Positions 1 through 7,868 of a DNA stretch of 64,000 nucleotides are shown here, in pieces; position 1 is the stretch's first letter; the number at the start of each line of letters is the position of its first letter. The stretch is from Eupransor demetentiae (GTDB lineage: Bacteria > Bacillota > Bacilli > Lactobacillales > Lactobacillaceae), in NCBI RefSeq assembly GCF_963930865.1, contig NZ_CAWVOH010000003.1, forward strand, positions 45,724-109,723, in the 5' to 3' direction. A program made the translations under genes and the position numbers. Under the pieces are notes generated by a model. It did not search any database. It saw only the letters and a list, made by a program, of their open reading frames with translations, and was not told the DNA's origin.

Positions 1-238
1 ACTTTTCAGCGACTGCGGTTGCCATGGCGTTCGGGTACAAGTTTGACAAGTGCCAAACCTTCTTCAACTGAGCAGAGACAGCCTCGTATATTGGCTTGTT
101 CGAGTATCCTAAATTGCAAACGCCAATCCCCGAAGTGAGGTCGAGATAAGTTTTGCCGGCCTTATCGACTAGATGAAAGTCGTGGCCGTCGACCAATTCG
201 ATGGGGAAGGGCTGATAGGTATTCATAATGGGATTCAT
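1..238 (-). CDS. argD: Acetylornithine aminotransferase, N-terminal part (runs off window)
   Basis: PLP-dependent enzyme converting N-acetylglutamate semialdehyde to N-acetylornithine in arginine synthesis. Only the first 79 codons are inside the window, beginning MNPIMNTYQPFPIELVDG and containing the family hallmark LDLTSGIGVCNLGY near residues 32-45; the catalytic lysine lies outside. The start ATG is one base after the argB stop codon and is preceded by AAAGGAG six bases upstream, so it is the last visible gene of the argFCJBD operon. The call rests on the N-terminal motif plus operon position. Succinyl-ornithine or 4-aminobutyrate aminotransferases share this region, but the arginine context argues for ArgD. 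Confidence 0.9.
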   Translation of the reverse strand, partial: MNPIMNTYQPFPIELVDGHDFHLVDKAGKTYLDLTSGIGVCNLGYSNKPIYEAVSAQLKKVWHLSNLYPNAMATAVAEK

Positions 239-239
239 C

Positions 240-977
240 TTAGGCTCCTTTCGATTGAGCGAGTAATGTGCCAGGGTGGTTGATTTGGTCAGTAATGCGG
301 ACACTTTGGACGCCGGCATGGAGGACTTCGCAAGCGGCCGTGACCTTGGGAATCATGCCGCCAGTAATTTCCTTAGCTGTGATAAAGTCCTGGATGTCGC
401 TTGGCGATGCTTGCTTAAGGACTTGACCATCAATCTTTAGCCCAGCTACATCGGTCAGCAAAATCAATTCTTCTGCTTTTGCCAAAATTGCGACTTCCTG
501 TGCCACGGCATCGGCGTTGATGTTTAAAATCTGCCCGGCAGGTCCTTGGCCAAGCGAGGCGAGGAGGGCAATCTTTCCAGCAGGTAATTTGGTAAAGACG
601 TCTTCGTCCCATCCCGTCACTTTGCCAACCTCGCCATACAGTGCTTGGTCCAAATAATCGGCTTGCAGCGGGATTTTCCCCTTTGAGTTCAAACGAGTGA
701 CTTCCAGCCCGTGTGCCTCCAATTGACTGGCAAAAAAGGGTTGCACCAGATCGGCCAAAACCCCCTGGGTGAGTTCAAGCATCTGAGCATCTGTCTTTCG
801 GATGCCGTCGATTTTTTCAGTAACTTGATGAAAAAAATCTGCCACTTGGCTAATCAAGAGTCCCCCGCCGTGAACGATGAGCACGCTTTGACCAGCGGTA
901 GTCCACTCGGCTAATTGCTGATAAAATTGTTCATTTAAAGCGGGGATGGCGTTTCCACCAATCTTGATGACATTCAT
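240..977 (-). CDS. argB: Acetylglutamate kinase
   Basis: Cytosolic amino-acid-kinase-family enzyme that phosphorylates N-acetylglutamate with ATP, the second step of arginine synthesis. The 245-aa protein has the phosphate-binding KIGGNA at residues 5-10, HGGG at 36-39, a LLTDVAGL nucleotide-site motif in the C-terminal half and EITGGMIPKV near the end, all typical of ArgB. At 245 residues it is somewhat short compared with the 258-300 usual for the family, as in E. coli-like short forms. It sits between argJ and argD with only a few bases on each side, so translation is probably coupled. The long N-terminal arginine-sensing helix of feedback-inhibited ArgB is absent, suggesting control is mainly by the T-box leader. 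Confidence 0.94.
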   Translation of the reverse strand: MNVIKIGGNAIPALNEQFYQQLAEWTTAGQSVLIVHGGGLLISQVADFFHQVTEKIDGIRKTDAQMLELTQGVLADLVQPFFASQLEAHGLEVTRLNSKGKIPLQADYLDQALYGEVGKVTGWDEDVFTKLPAGKIALLASLGQGPAGQILNINADAVAQEVAILAKAEELILLTDVAGLKIDGQVLKQASPSDIQDFITAKEITGGMIPKVTAACEVLHAGVQSVRITDQINHPGTLLAQSKGA

Positions 978-979
978 AC

Positions 980-2167
980 TTAATCCTCGTAGGCGGCATT
1001 GATTTCAACGTACTTGTAGGTCAGGTCGCAGCCCCAGGCGAGGCCTTTGCCCTGGCCGACGTTTAGGTCGACACTAATTTTGATTTGATCTTGATCGAGC
1101 CACTTGGCTAAGGCAGCGCTGTTAATTTTTTGTAGCTCGCTATTTTGAACAAGGACTTGGTCGCCAACTTGAATGGAGAGGTGACTGGGATCAACAGCGG
1201 CTTGGGTTTGCCCGATTGCTTGGACGATTCGGCCCCAGTTGGCGTCTTGACCAAAAATCATGGCCTTAATCAAATTGGAGCCAACGATGGCCTTTGCGAC
1301 CTGTAAGGCCTGTTGATTATTGGCAGCGTGCAGAACTTTAGCTTCAATTAATTTCGTAGCGCCTTCACCGTCGGCAGCCACCATTTTGGCCAACGTAACC
1401 AACACGGTTTTGAAGGCTTGGATGAAGTCGGCTAACTGGGGATGTTTGGCGTTCAAAACTTGATTACCGGCCACTCCGTTTGCCATGACCAAAACCATAT
1501 CGTTGGTCGACATGCAGCCATCGACCGTGATTTGATTAAAGGAGGTCGTGATTTCTTGACTCAGAATTCCTTGCAAAACGCCAGGATCAACTGCTGCATC
1601 AGTACTAATGAAGGTTAGGGTAGTGCCCATGTTGGGGTGAATCATGCCCGATCCTTTGGCAAAACCAGTTAGGGTAACCATCTTGCCATCGAGCTCCAAT
1701 TGGACTGAAATCTTCTTGGCATGGGTGTCGGTGGTCAAAATCGCTTCGGTGGCGGTTGTCTTATCGGTCAGCTTTAGATGGGCGAGACCGTTTTTGAACT
1801 TAATCATGTTGAGCTGCTTGCCGATGATGCCAGTTGAGGCGACTCCGGCCAAACTTGGGTCAATATCTAATTTTTCTGCGACCATATTCGCTTGGCTAGT
1901 AGCATTGCGAAGCCCTTCAGCCCCCGTAAAGGAGTTGGCATTACCGGAATTAATGACGACGGCCTGGAGTTGGTGTTTAAGGTTGATTTTGTACTTGGTT
2001 AGCTGCAGGGGTGCGGCTTGAAACTGGTTTTTGGTGTATACCCCAGCTGCGGCAGCCGGCACATCCGAAACTAGCCAGGTTAAATCGAGCTGATGGTCAG
2101 GCTTAAAGCCCGCTGTGGTGGCGTCGGAGTGGAATCCCTTTGGCCAAGTAAATGGAATTTCTTTCAT
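980..2167 (-). CDS. argJ: Glutamate N-acetyltransferase / ornithine acetyltransferase ArgJ
   Basis: Transfers the acetyl group from N-acetylornithine to glutamate (and, in bifunctional members, from acetyl-CoA), giving the cyclic arginine pathway. The 395-aa precursor carries the self-cleavage site GSGMIHPNMGTTLTF around residues 173-186; Thr182 is the expected nucleophile and new N-terminus of the beta chain. The usual MATML is replaced by MGTTL, a conservative variant. The N-terminal half has VINSGNANSFTG and STGIIG, also family signatures. The start has a GGAGG-type site (AGGAGGTATTTAAT). No argA or argE is visible nearby, consistent with the cyclic route, but whether this enzyme is mono- or bifunctional cannot be read from sequence. 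Confidence 0.93.
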   Translation of the reverse strand: MKEIPFTWPKGFHSDATTAGFKPDHQLDLTWLVSDVPAAAAGVYTKNQFQAAPLQLTKYKINLKHQLQAVVINSGNANSFTGAEGLRNATSQANMVAEKLDIDPSLAGVASTGIIGKQLNMIKFKNGLAHLKLTDKTTATEAILTTDTHAKKISVQLELDGKMVTLTGFAKGSGMIHPNMGTTLTFISTDAAVDPGVLQGILSQEITTSFNQITVDGCMSTNDMVLVMANGVAGNQVLNAKHPQLADFIQAFKTVLVTLAKMVAADGEGATKLIEAKVLHAANNQQALQVAKAIVGSNLIKAMIFGQDANWGRIVQAIGQTQAAVDPSHLSIQVGDQVLVQNSELQKINSAALAKWLDQDQIKISVDLNVGQGKGLAWGCDLTYKYVEINAAYED

Positions 2168-2179
2168 ATTAAATACCTC

Positions 2180-3208
2180 CTAAAAGGCTAATGGCTGTAA
2201 ATGCAAACCAGCCGTGCTGGAAAAGTCAAAGAGTTGGTTGAAGTTTTGGACGGCCTGTCCGGATGCCCCCTTGAGCATGTTGTCAATTACCGAAACGACG
2301 AGTAGGTACTTCGTTTCAGGATTGTAAGCCAGGCCAATGCGGCAGTTGTTTGTGCCAACGACGGACTTTAGGTCAGGTAGCCCTTCTTCTTGAATGAAAA
2401 CAAAGGGTGCGTTGGCATATTGTTCTCGGAAGGCTTGTTCGAGTTTTTCCTCCGTAATGCCAGCTTTAACCTTGACGTAGATTGAAGCCATAATGCCACG
2501 GTCAACCGGAACGAGGGTCGTCATGAACTGGAGCTGTTTAACATCAGGATTCCAGCTTTGCAGCATCTGTAGAATTTCTGGAATGTGCTGGTGCTGATTG
2601 GGCTTGTAGACTTGGAGATTTTCATTGGCTTGGACGAAGTGGTTCGCCTTTTTCAAAGCTTTACCGGCACCGGTTAAACCGGACTTGGCATCGACTAAAA
2701 TACTGTCAACTTCAATCAAGTTCTGCTTCACCAAGGGCGCCAAACCAAGCAAAGTGGCGGTGGGGTAGCAGCCAGGATTGGCTACATAGTGCTGACCTGG
2801 ATTTTCTTTGAGGTCGGCCAAGCCATAGTAGGCCTGGGCCAGAGCATCCTTGCTAGCGGCATCCTTTTGATACCACTTTTCGTACTGGGCTGGATTTTTT
2901 AAACGAAAGTCACCCGATAGGTCAATGACAGGGAAGTTGGCGGCCAAATAGGGTTGCGCCCAGTGGCTGCTCACGCCGGCGGGCGTTGCCAGGAAGAGGA
3001 CGTCGTTTTCTTCCATGATGGCCCCGCTGTCATAGGGTTTGGCCAGAGCAGTAACTTCACTCAAGCGTGGGTTTAACTTTGCTACGTGTTCGGGCTTTTC
3101 CAAATCGTGTTGGTAAATCTGGATGGCCTCAACCTTGGGATGTTGGCTGAGCAAGTAATAAAGCTGTAGGCCGGCATAACCGGTAATTCCTGTCAGGGCG
3201 ACTTTCAT
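2180..3208 (-). CDS. argC: N-acetyl-gamma-glutamyl-phosphate reductase
   Basis: NADPH-dependent reductase making N-acetylglutamate semialdehyde. The 342-aa protein begins with the Rossmann motif GITGYAG (residues 7-13) and contains NPGCYPT with the catalytic Cys147, followed by KSGLTGAGK. The chosen start (MKVALTGITG) has AGGAG nine bases upstream; an in-frame ATG 39 bases further upstream would overlap argF and lacks a site, so it is rejected. Gene order argF-argC-argJ-argB-argD with short gaps makes a single transcription unit. Length and motifs are normal for the family. Confidence 0.94.
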   Translation of the reverse strand: MKVALTGITGYAGLQLYYLLSQHPKVEAIQIYQHDLEKPEHVAKLNPRLSEVTALAKPYDSGAIMEENDVLFLATPAGVSSHWAQPYLAANFPVIDLSGDFRLKNPAQYEKWYQKDAASKDALAQAYYGLADLKENPGQHYVANPGCYPTATLLGLAPLVKQNLIEVDSILVDAKSGLTGAGKALKKANHFVQANENLQVYKPNQHQHIPEILQMLQSWNPDVKQLQFMTTLVPVDRGIMASIYVKVKAGITEEKLEQAFREQYANAPFVFIQEEGLPDLKSVVGTNNCRIGLAYNPETKYLLVVSVIDNMLKGASGQAVQNFNQLFDFSSTAGLHLQPLAF

Positions 3209-3218
3209 AATGATCTCC

Positions 3219-4250
3219 TTAAATCTTTGGTATAAATTGGCTGCCAAGGGTGGCGGCCATGATGGCTTTGATGCCGTGCTTACGATTTTCAGCTTCGTCG
3301 AATTGACGGCCGTACTTTGAGCGGAAAACTTCGTCAGTAATTTCGAGTTCCTTCAAACCAAATTCGGCATAAATCTTCTGGCCGACCTTGGTTTCCAAAT
3401 CGTGGAAGGCGGGAAGACAGTGAAGGACAATCAATTTGCCGTCGATGTTGCCAGTCTTTTCCAGTGCGGCTTGGTTAAGTTGGTAGGGCAGCAGGGCCTT
3501 GATTCGTTCCGCCCATTTGTCTTCGCCCATTGAAACCCAAACGTCGGTGGTGACGACGTTGGCCTTAGCTAGTCCTTCGGCTAAGTCCTCCGTAACTTCG
3601 ATTTTGGCACCGGATTCTTCTGCATATTGTTGCGCGAGTTCCACAACTCCGAAGGCCGGCTGCAAATCTTCGGGCGCCACCATGGCGACGTTGAGACCAA
3701 CCATGGCCGCACCGACCAACAAACTGTGGGCAACGTTGTTGCGGGCATCCCCGAGGTAGGTGAGCTTGATGCCTTCGAAAGTACCGAAGTTTTCCTTGAT
3801 GGTCATCAGGTCGGGGATGGTTTGAGTGGGGTGCCAGTCATCCGTTAGGCCGTTCCAAACCGGGACGCCGGAATACTTGGCCAAATCTTCAACCGTTTCC
3901 TGCTTGAAGCCACGGTATTCGATGGCATCGTACATGCGGCCCAGCACCTTGGCCGTGTCCTCCAACGATTCCTTGTAGAAGAGGTGGATGTCATCCTTGC
4001 CAAGGAAAACTGGATTCGCCCCAAGCTCGAAGGCTGCCGTCGTGAAGGCTGAACGGGTTCGCGTGGAACCCTTTTCGAAAAGAAGGGCGATGTTCTTACC
4101 CGCCAATAGCGGCGTGTGGATGTTTTGCTGGGCTTCTGCCTTGAGGTGCAAGCCGTAGTCAACTAGGTAGTTGAGCTCAGCGGGTGTTAGGTCGCTTTCG
4201 GCGAGTAAGCTGCGACCGTGAAATTGGTTTGAAAAAAATGTCTTTGTCAT
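3219..4250 (-). CDS. argF: Ornithine carbamoyltransferase
   Basis: Forms citrulline from ornithine and carbamoyl phosphate. The 343-aa protein shows the carbamoyl-phosphate loop STRTR (residues 62-66), HPTQ, and the ornithine-site HCLPAFHD. It is the first gene of the operon, directly downstream of the T-box leader, with AGGAGG at the correct distance. The same family includes the catabolic ArgF/ArcB of the arginine deiminase pathway, and the sequence alone does not separate the two well. Position in the biosynthetic operon under an arginine-codon T-box is what supports the anabolic role. Confidence 0.93.
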   Translation of the reverse strand: MTKTFFSNQFHGRSLLAESDLTPAELNYLVDYGLHLKAEAQQNIHTPLLAGKNIALLFEKGSTRTRSAFTTAAFELGANPVFLGKDDIHLFYKESLEDTAKVLGRMYDAIEYRGFKQETVEDLAKYSGVPVWNGLTDDWHPTQTIPDLMTIKENFGTFEGIKLTYLGDARNNVAHSLLVGAAMVGLNVAMVAPEDLQPAFGVVELAQQYAEESGAKIEVTEDLAEGLAKANVVTTDVWVSMGEDKWAERIKALLPYQLNQAALEKTGNIDGKLIVLHCLPAFHDLETKVGQKIYAEFGLKELEITDEVFRSKYGRQFDEAENRKHGIKAIMAATLGSQFIPKI

Positions 4251-4261
4251 GATGAAATCCT

Positions 4262-4555
4262 CCTGAAAGTAAAAAAACGTCCTCTTGAAAATTAATTCAA
4301 GAGGACGTCGTTACGCGGTACCACCTCAGTTTCCATCCAGCTCACGCATAGACGGCTCACAAAGTTCACAAAAAGAACTTTAAGCGATAACGGGCTAGAC
4401 CGAGCCCTTCTACTCGTTTCGAAGGGTAACTCACGGGTACGATCAAGTCAGTTTGTTTGGCCGGTTCTCACGAATTAACATCCAGCTTTTCTGTGAAAAC
4501 AAATCCAACTTGAATTCCCGATCATTGCTTTAGATTAGATTGGGTAAATCTGATT
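4262..4555 (-). ncRNA. T-box riboswitch leader, arginine-specific
   Basis: Leader of the arg operon. The T-box core GGTGGTACCGCG lies at about 4313-4324 (minus strand), immediately before a strong terminator (arms 4277-4289 and 4296-4308, then seven T). Stem I can be folded: GGG+TCAAGT (4519-4508) pairs with ACTTGA and CCC (4448-4435), leaving the 3' side of the specifier loop as TCGTA, so the specifier codon is CGU (Arg) at 4441-4439. A GGGCT/AGCCC hairpin (4391-4406) fits stem III. The UGGU of the antiterminator would pair with the ACCA end of a tRNA with discriminator A. Uncharged tRNA-Arg(ACG) is therefore expected to prevent termination when arginine is scarce. Confidence 0.93.
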
Positions 4556-4561
4556 GGCACA

Positions 4562-4590
4562 ATCATAAGCGATGTAAAATAAGCTGTCAA
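4562..4590 (-). promoter_or_regulatory. Sigma-A promoter of the arg operon
   Basis: TTGACA (4590-4585), 17-bp spacer, TATGAT (4567-4562) on the minus strand, ending just before the T-box leader. The -35 is a perfect consensus match. Transcription would begin near 4555. Confidence 0.88.
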
Positions 4591-4684
4591 CGTTTTTATT
4601 AAAATATGCTCATAATTATCTTAATTTAACAAAGTAATAAATGCATCAGGCCTGAGGTCAGTGGGGATTTATTAGATTTTGAAA

Positions 4685-4715
4685 TTATGGCCATAAAAAC
4701 CACCCTTAGCCATAA
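4685..4715. repeat. Palindrome plus half-site, possible operator
   Basis: TTATGGCCATAA (4685-4696) is a perfect 12-bp palindrome, and its half GCCATAA recurs at 4709-4715. It lies between the divergent arg promoter and the 89-aa membrane protein gene, 50-80 bases upstream of the latter. A regulator-binding role is inference only; nothing else is recognised in 4621-4764. Confidence 0.4.
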
Positions 4716-4764
4716 TATGCTATCCTGATAGCACTAGTTTGAATCCATCTCGAAAGGTTAATCC

Positions 4765-5034
4765 ATGAAACCCGAAAGCAAATTAAAACTAACCTATTCA
4801 GCATTATTAATCGCCATCATTGAAGGGATTACTTATATCCATTGGCCCCTCATCGGTGGCATCGCCAACCGCTTAGGCTTGCCATACTGGCCCATGACAG
4901 GACTTTTCATTCTCTGCATGATTATTTATGGCGTTTGTGCGCCAGCCTTTCGCACCGATCGAATCATGCTACGTTTGCAGACCATACTTGGTTATACGAT
5001 GTTCGCCGTCTTTATCTCACAGATTTTTTTCTAA
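4765..5034 (+). CDS. Small membrane protein of unknown function
   Basis: An 89-aa protein with three predicted membrane segments (about residues 8-28, 43-62 and 70-88) joined by short loops; positive residues flank the first segment and the second loop (APAFRTDR). It starts at an ATG preceded by a weak AAAGGT site and stands alone between the divergent arg promoter and a DUF805 gene. I do not recognise a family. Its lone position, with a palindrome upstream, suggests independent regulation. It could be an envelope or stress protein, but there is no direct evidence for that. Confidence 0.65.
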   Translation: MKPESKLKLTYSALLIAIIEGITYIHWPLIGGIANRLGLPYWPMTGLFILCMIIYGVCAPAFRTDRIMLRLQTILGYTMFAVFISQIFF

Positions 5035-5127
5035 ATTTGTCATAAAAATGTAAATTGCCTGTTATCGCAGCTTCACATTCTCTCGGTAGACTTAGAATGA
5101 TTAAAAATTATCTACAGGGAGAGAATT

Positions 5128-5604
5128 ATGATTACAGCGTATGTCGATTTTTGGAAGCGTTACTTTGATTTTAAGGGTAAATCGTCTCGTAGCGATTTCT
5201 GGTGGGTGTTCTTGGTTAACACCGTGCTTGTGATTGCTTGGGTAGCTATTTCGATTGCTACAAAAGCAAATGTTGTGTTTTATGACGTGACGCAGCATAA
5301 AGCAGTATCGGGTGTGACAGGTTTTGCACTGTATTTTGACTACTTTTGGGTTGGCATCGGCTTTATCTATTACTTGGCTTCCCTAATCCCTAACTGGTCA
5401 CTAAGCTTCCGTCGTTATCGTGATACGAATATGAATATCTGGGCAGCAGTAATTTTGCTAGTTTTCCCAATTGTAGTTGGTGGACTAGGTTACCTCGGTA
5501 TTACGAACACAATTTTGACTATCGTCAATTGGCTTGTTCAACTTGTTGCCTTCGTCGTCACATTATTGCCATCAAACATTATGGGCGATGACGACGAATA
5601 CTAA
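5128..5604 (+). CDS. DUF805 family membrane protein (copy 1)
   Basis: A 158-aa protein matching the DUF805 pattern: an N-terminal amphipathic stretch FWKRYFDFKGKSSRSDFWW, then four hydrophobic segments, with the conserved SFRRYRDTNMN motif between segments 2 and 3 (near residue 90). The family consists of inner-membrane proteins of unknown function (E. coli YhaH type). A good site (GGGAGAGAATT) precedes the ATG, and a terminator follows, so it is a single-gene unit. A paralogue at 9083 lies on the other side of the ABC transporter operon, making the two copies bracket that operon. Segment 3 and the acidic end GDDDEY differ from the paralogue. Confidence 0.85.
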   Translation: MITAYVDFWKRYFDFKGKSSRSDFWWVFLVNTVLVIAWVAISIATKANVVFYDVTQHKAVSGVTGFALYFDYFWVGIGFIYYLASLIPNWSLSFRRYRDTNMNIWAAVILLVFPIVVGGLGYLGITNTILTIVNWLVQLVAFVVTLLPSNIMGDDDEY

Positions 5605-5624
5605 TCGCCAACCCATTTTTCGCC

Positions 5625-5652
5625 AGACCGACCGCGTGTCGGTCTTTTTTTA
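5625..5652 (+). terminator. Rho-independent terminator
   Basis: AGACCGAC / GTCGGTCT hairpin followed by seven T, downstream of the first DUF805 gene. Confidence 0.88.
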
Positions 5653-5734
5653 TGAAAAAATTCCGGATGTGAAGATTTTATTATTTACATGTGAAAAATT
5701 AACGGTATTATAAATATTGGTACATATAAGTTAA

Positions 5735-5762
5735 AAATGTTTCGTTATATGAGGAAACATTT
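5735..5762. repeat. 9-bp inverted repeat, probable operator of the ABC operon
   Basis: AAATGTTTC (5735-5743) and GAAACATTT (5754-5762) are perfect complements separated by 10 bases, starting 61 bases before the start codon of the MacA-like gene. No T-run follows, so it reads as a protein-binding site rather than a terminator. Half-site spacing of about two helical turns would suit a dimeric response regulator. Confidence 0.5.
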
Positions 5763-5795
5763 GTCATTTCACTGTTGATTTAAAGGAGAGAGATT

Positions 5796-6599
5796 GTGAA
5801 AGCAGATAAGCAAGGAATCGTTGCCTTAGCAGGCGTGATTGCGTTTTTTGTAGTTGTTATTGGTGTCTTTGTGGCCGGAAGTGTCCAAAAGACCAGCGCT
5901 GGTAACTCAAAGAGCGGTTCAGACTCAAGCTACACCACCAAGACCTTGACCGCACAAACCCTATCAATCACTGGTAAGGTCGGCGCTGCTAACAGCCAAG
6001 ATGTTAACAAGCCTGACGGTGATCTTGTTAAATTGGCCGTTAAGAACGGTGACCAAGTTAAGATGGGCGACATTTTGATGACGACCAACGATAACGGTAC
6101 GCAAAACGTTGCTACGGCACCTTTTGATGGCACTGTCGTTGTATCCGGTGGCAGCAACCCAACCGTAACGGTTAACTCAAACGACCACGTGGTTAACGCT
6201 TCCGTTTCTGAATTTGATTACGACAAGGTTCACGTTGCTGACGATGTTAAGGTAACGACCTTGGCTGGTGACCAAACCAAGCAATACCAAATCACCTCAT
6301 TGGCTCAAGACCCATCCGACAGCAAGTCATCACAGTATCCTTTGACTATTAATGTTGGTCGCGACTTCCGTAACGGTCAGTCAGTGAAGATCAATTTGCA
6401 CGTTACTCGTGTAGCTGTTCCTAAGTCAGCTATCGTTGGTGACCACGTATTCGTAGTTCGCGACGGTAGGGCTTACAAGAAGCACGTTGAATTCTACACG
6501 CAAGACGGCAAGGTATTGGTAACTGATGGCGTTTCCGCTGGTGATAAGATCGTGACAAACCCTGGCAAGAAGCTAAGCGAAGGGACAAAAATTGGGTAA
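5796..6599 (+). CDS. MacA-like membrane fusion (HlyD-family) subunit of an ABC exporter
   Basis: A 267-aa protein with one N-terminal membrane anchor (residues 8-30), then a Ser/Lys-rich linker and an extracellular part resembling adaptor subunits: a lipoyl-like GDLVKLAVKNGDQVKMGDIL near 77-96 and a barrel/membrane-proximal VPKSAIVGDHVFVVRDGRAYKKHVEF near 208-233. It begins with GTG preceded by AAAGGAGAGAGATT; no ATG fits. It is shorter than Gram-negative MacA (about 370 aa) and lacks the long coiled-coil hairpin, as expected without an outer membrane. It is followed after 6 bases by the ATPase gene. The export substrate is unknown; antimicrobial peptides or lipids are the usual cargo. Confidence 0.82.
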   Translation: MKADKQGIVALAGVIAFFVVVIGVFVAGSVQKTSAGNSKSGSDSSYTTKTLTAQTLSITGKVGAANSQDVNKPDGDLVKLAVKNGDQVKMGDILMTTNDNGTQNVATAPFDGTVVVSGGSNPTVTVNSNDHVVNASVSEFDYDKVHVADDVKVTTLAGDQTKQYQITSLAQDPSDSKSSQYPLTINVGRDFRNGQSVKINLHVTRVAVPKSAIVGDHVFVVRDGRAYKKHVEFYTQDGKVLVTDGVSAGDKIVTNPGKKLSEGTKIG

Positions 6600-6605
6600 A
6601 CGCTT

Positions 6606-7868
6606 ATGATCCACTTGGAAAATATCAATAAGTACTATCGGCAGGGGAAGGAACGCTTCCACGCCTTGCACGATATGAACTTAGATGTCGACCAGGGCGA
6701 GTTTGTGGCCATCATGGGGCAGTCCGGTTCTGGTAAGTCGACCTTCATCAACATCATCGGTTTCCTCGATGAAGAATTTGAAGGAACTTACATTTTCGAT
6801 GGGATTAACATTGGAAAAACCACGCGCGCCCAGCACGCTAAAATTCGTAACCAAAATGTCGGCTTTGTCTTTCAAAATTTCAAGTTGATTAACAATGAAA
6901 CCGTGGCGCAAAACGTCATGGTTCCTTTGCTATATGCTGGCTTAACTAACACGGAGGCCCGTCATAAGGCCGAAGAGGTCCTTGGCGAAGTCGGTCTGCA
7001 AGGGTATGGTGACCAGCTGCCCAAGAATCTATCCGGAGGCCAGCAACAGCGTGTTTCCATCGCCCGGGCCTTGGTGACTCGGCCTAAGTTTTTGATCGCT
7101 GATGAACCAACTGGGGCCTTGGATTCAAGGACTTCAGAAGAAATCATGCAGCTTTTCCGTGACTTGAACAAGCACGGTATGACCATCGTCATGGTGACCC
7201 ACGATCCCAAGGTGGGCCACGAAACGAACCGCATCATCCACATCATGGATGGGCGCATCGTTTCCGATAACCCAGTCGATCACGAAAATGGCGCGGTGCA
7301 AGGCACCGAAGAGCCTTCGACCTTGTCAAAGAGCGAGAGTACGAGCTCGACCAGCCAAGTGACTAGCGAAGCGGAGATCCAACCGGTTGAAGATTCTAAG
7401 AGTGCGCTTTCTGAGGTACCAGCATCGACCTCGGCTGTTTCGCAGTCGATGGCCTCTGAAACTGCTGAATCTGAAGCTTCCGAATCCGAAACGCTGGAAT
7501 CCCTTTCAACGACTTTGAAGTCTGAATCCGAATCCTTGGTTCGGGTTGGTTTTGAAGCCGCTGTTTCAGAAGAAGTGCCCCGGATGAGTTTCAAGGAATC
7601 CCAGGCGAAATTGCTTGCTGACCTCGACCAATCAACGTCGGAGTCGATTGCAGCCAGTGTGCAGAGCCAAACCAATTCCGCTATGCTAGCGGCTGCTCGT
7701 GCTTTTTCAACTAGTGAAGAAGTTCAGCAAAGTAAGGCTAGCGAAGCCGAAGTAAATCAAAAGGCTGACGCTGCATCCGAAACGCCAGCTAGTCCGAACC
7801 GCCACCGTACGGCAGCCGAAGCCGCCCTGGCAGAGCAAGCAGCGCAGAAGGAGGAGACCGATGCGTAA
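6606..7868 (+). CDS. MacB/LolD-type ABC transporter ATPase with long Ser/Glu-rich C-terminal tail
   Basis: Residues 1 to about 230 are a complete nucleotide-binding domain: Walker A GQSGSGKST (near 39-47), Q-loop FQNF, signature LSGGQQQR, Walker B FLIADEPTGALD and the H-loop THD, all as in the MacB/LolD (export) family. Family members normally end here. This protein continues for about 190 residues of low complexity rich in Ser, Glu, Ala and Thr (many SE, SES, ASE repeats), with no predicted membrane segment. The tail is in frame to the end, and the next gene overlaps its last 8 bases, so it is real coding sequence rather than a missed stop. Its role is unknown; a disordered cytosolic regulatory or interaction region is possible. 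Confidence 0.9.
   Translation: MIHLENINKYYRQGKERFHALHDMNLDVDQGEFVAIMGQSGSGKSTFINIIGFLDEEFEGTYIFDGINIGKTTRAQHAKIRNQNVGFVFQNFKLINNETVAQNVMVPLLYAGLTNTEARHKAEEVLGEVGLQGYGDQLPKNLSGGQQQRVSIARALVTRPKFLIADEPTGALDSRTSEEIMQLFRDLNKHGMTIVMVTHDPKVGHETNRIIHIMDGRIVSDNPVDHENGAVQGTEEPSTLSKSESTSSTSQVTSEAEIQPVEDSKSALSEVPASTSAVSQSMASETAESEASESETLESLSTTLKSESESLVRVGFEAAVSEEVPRMSFKESQAKLLADLDQSTSESIAASVQSQTNSAMLAAARAFSTSEEVQQSKASEAEVNQKADAASETPASPNRHRTAAEAALAEQAAQKEETDA

Noticed and set aside
3499..3848. Long plus-strand open frames inside argF
   Set aside because: They mirror the argF codon pattern and lack ribosome sites.
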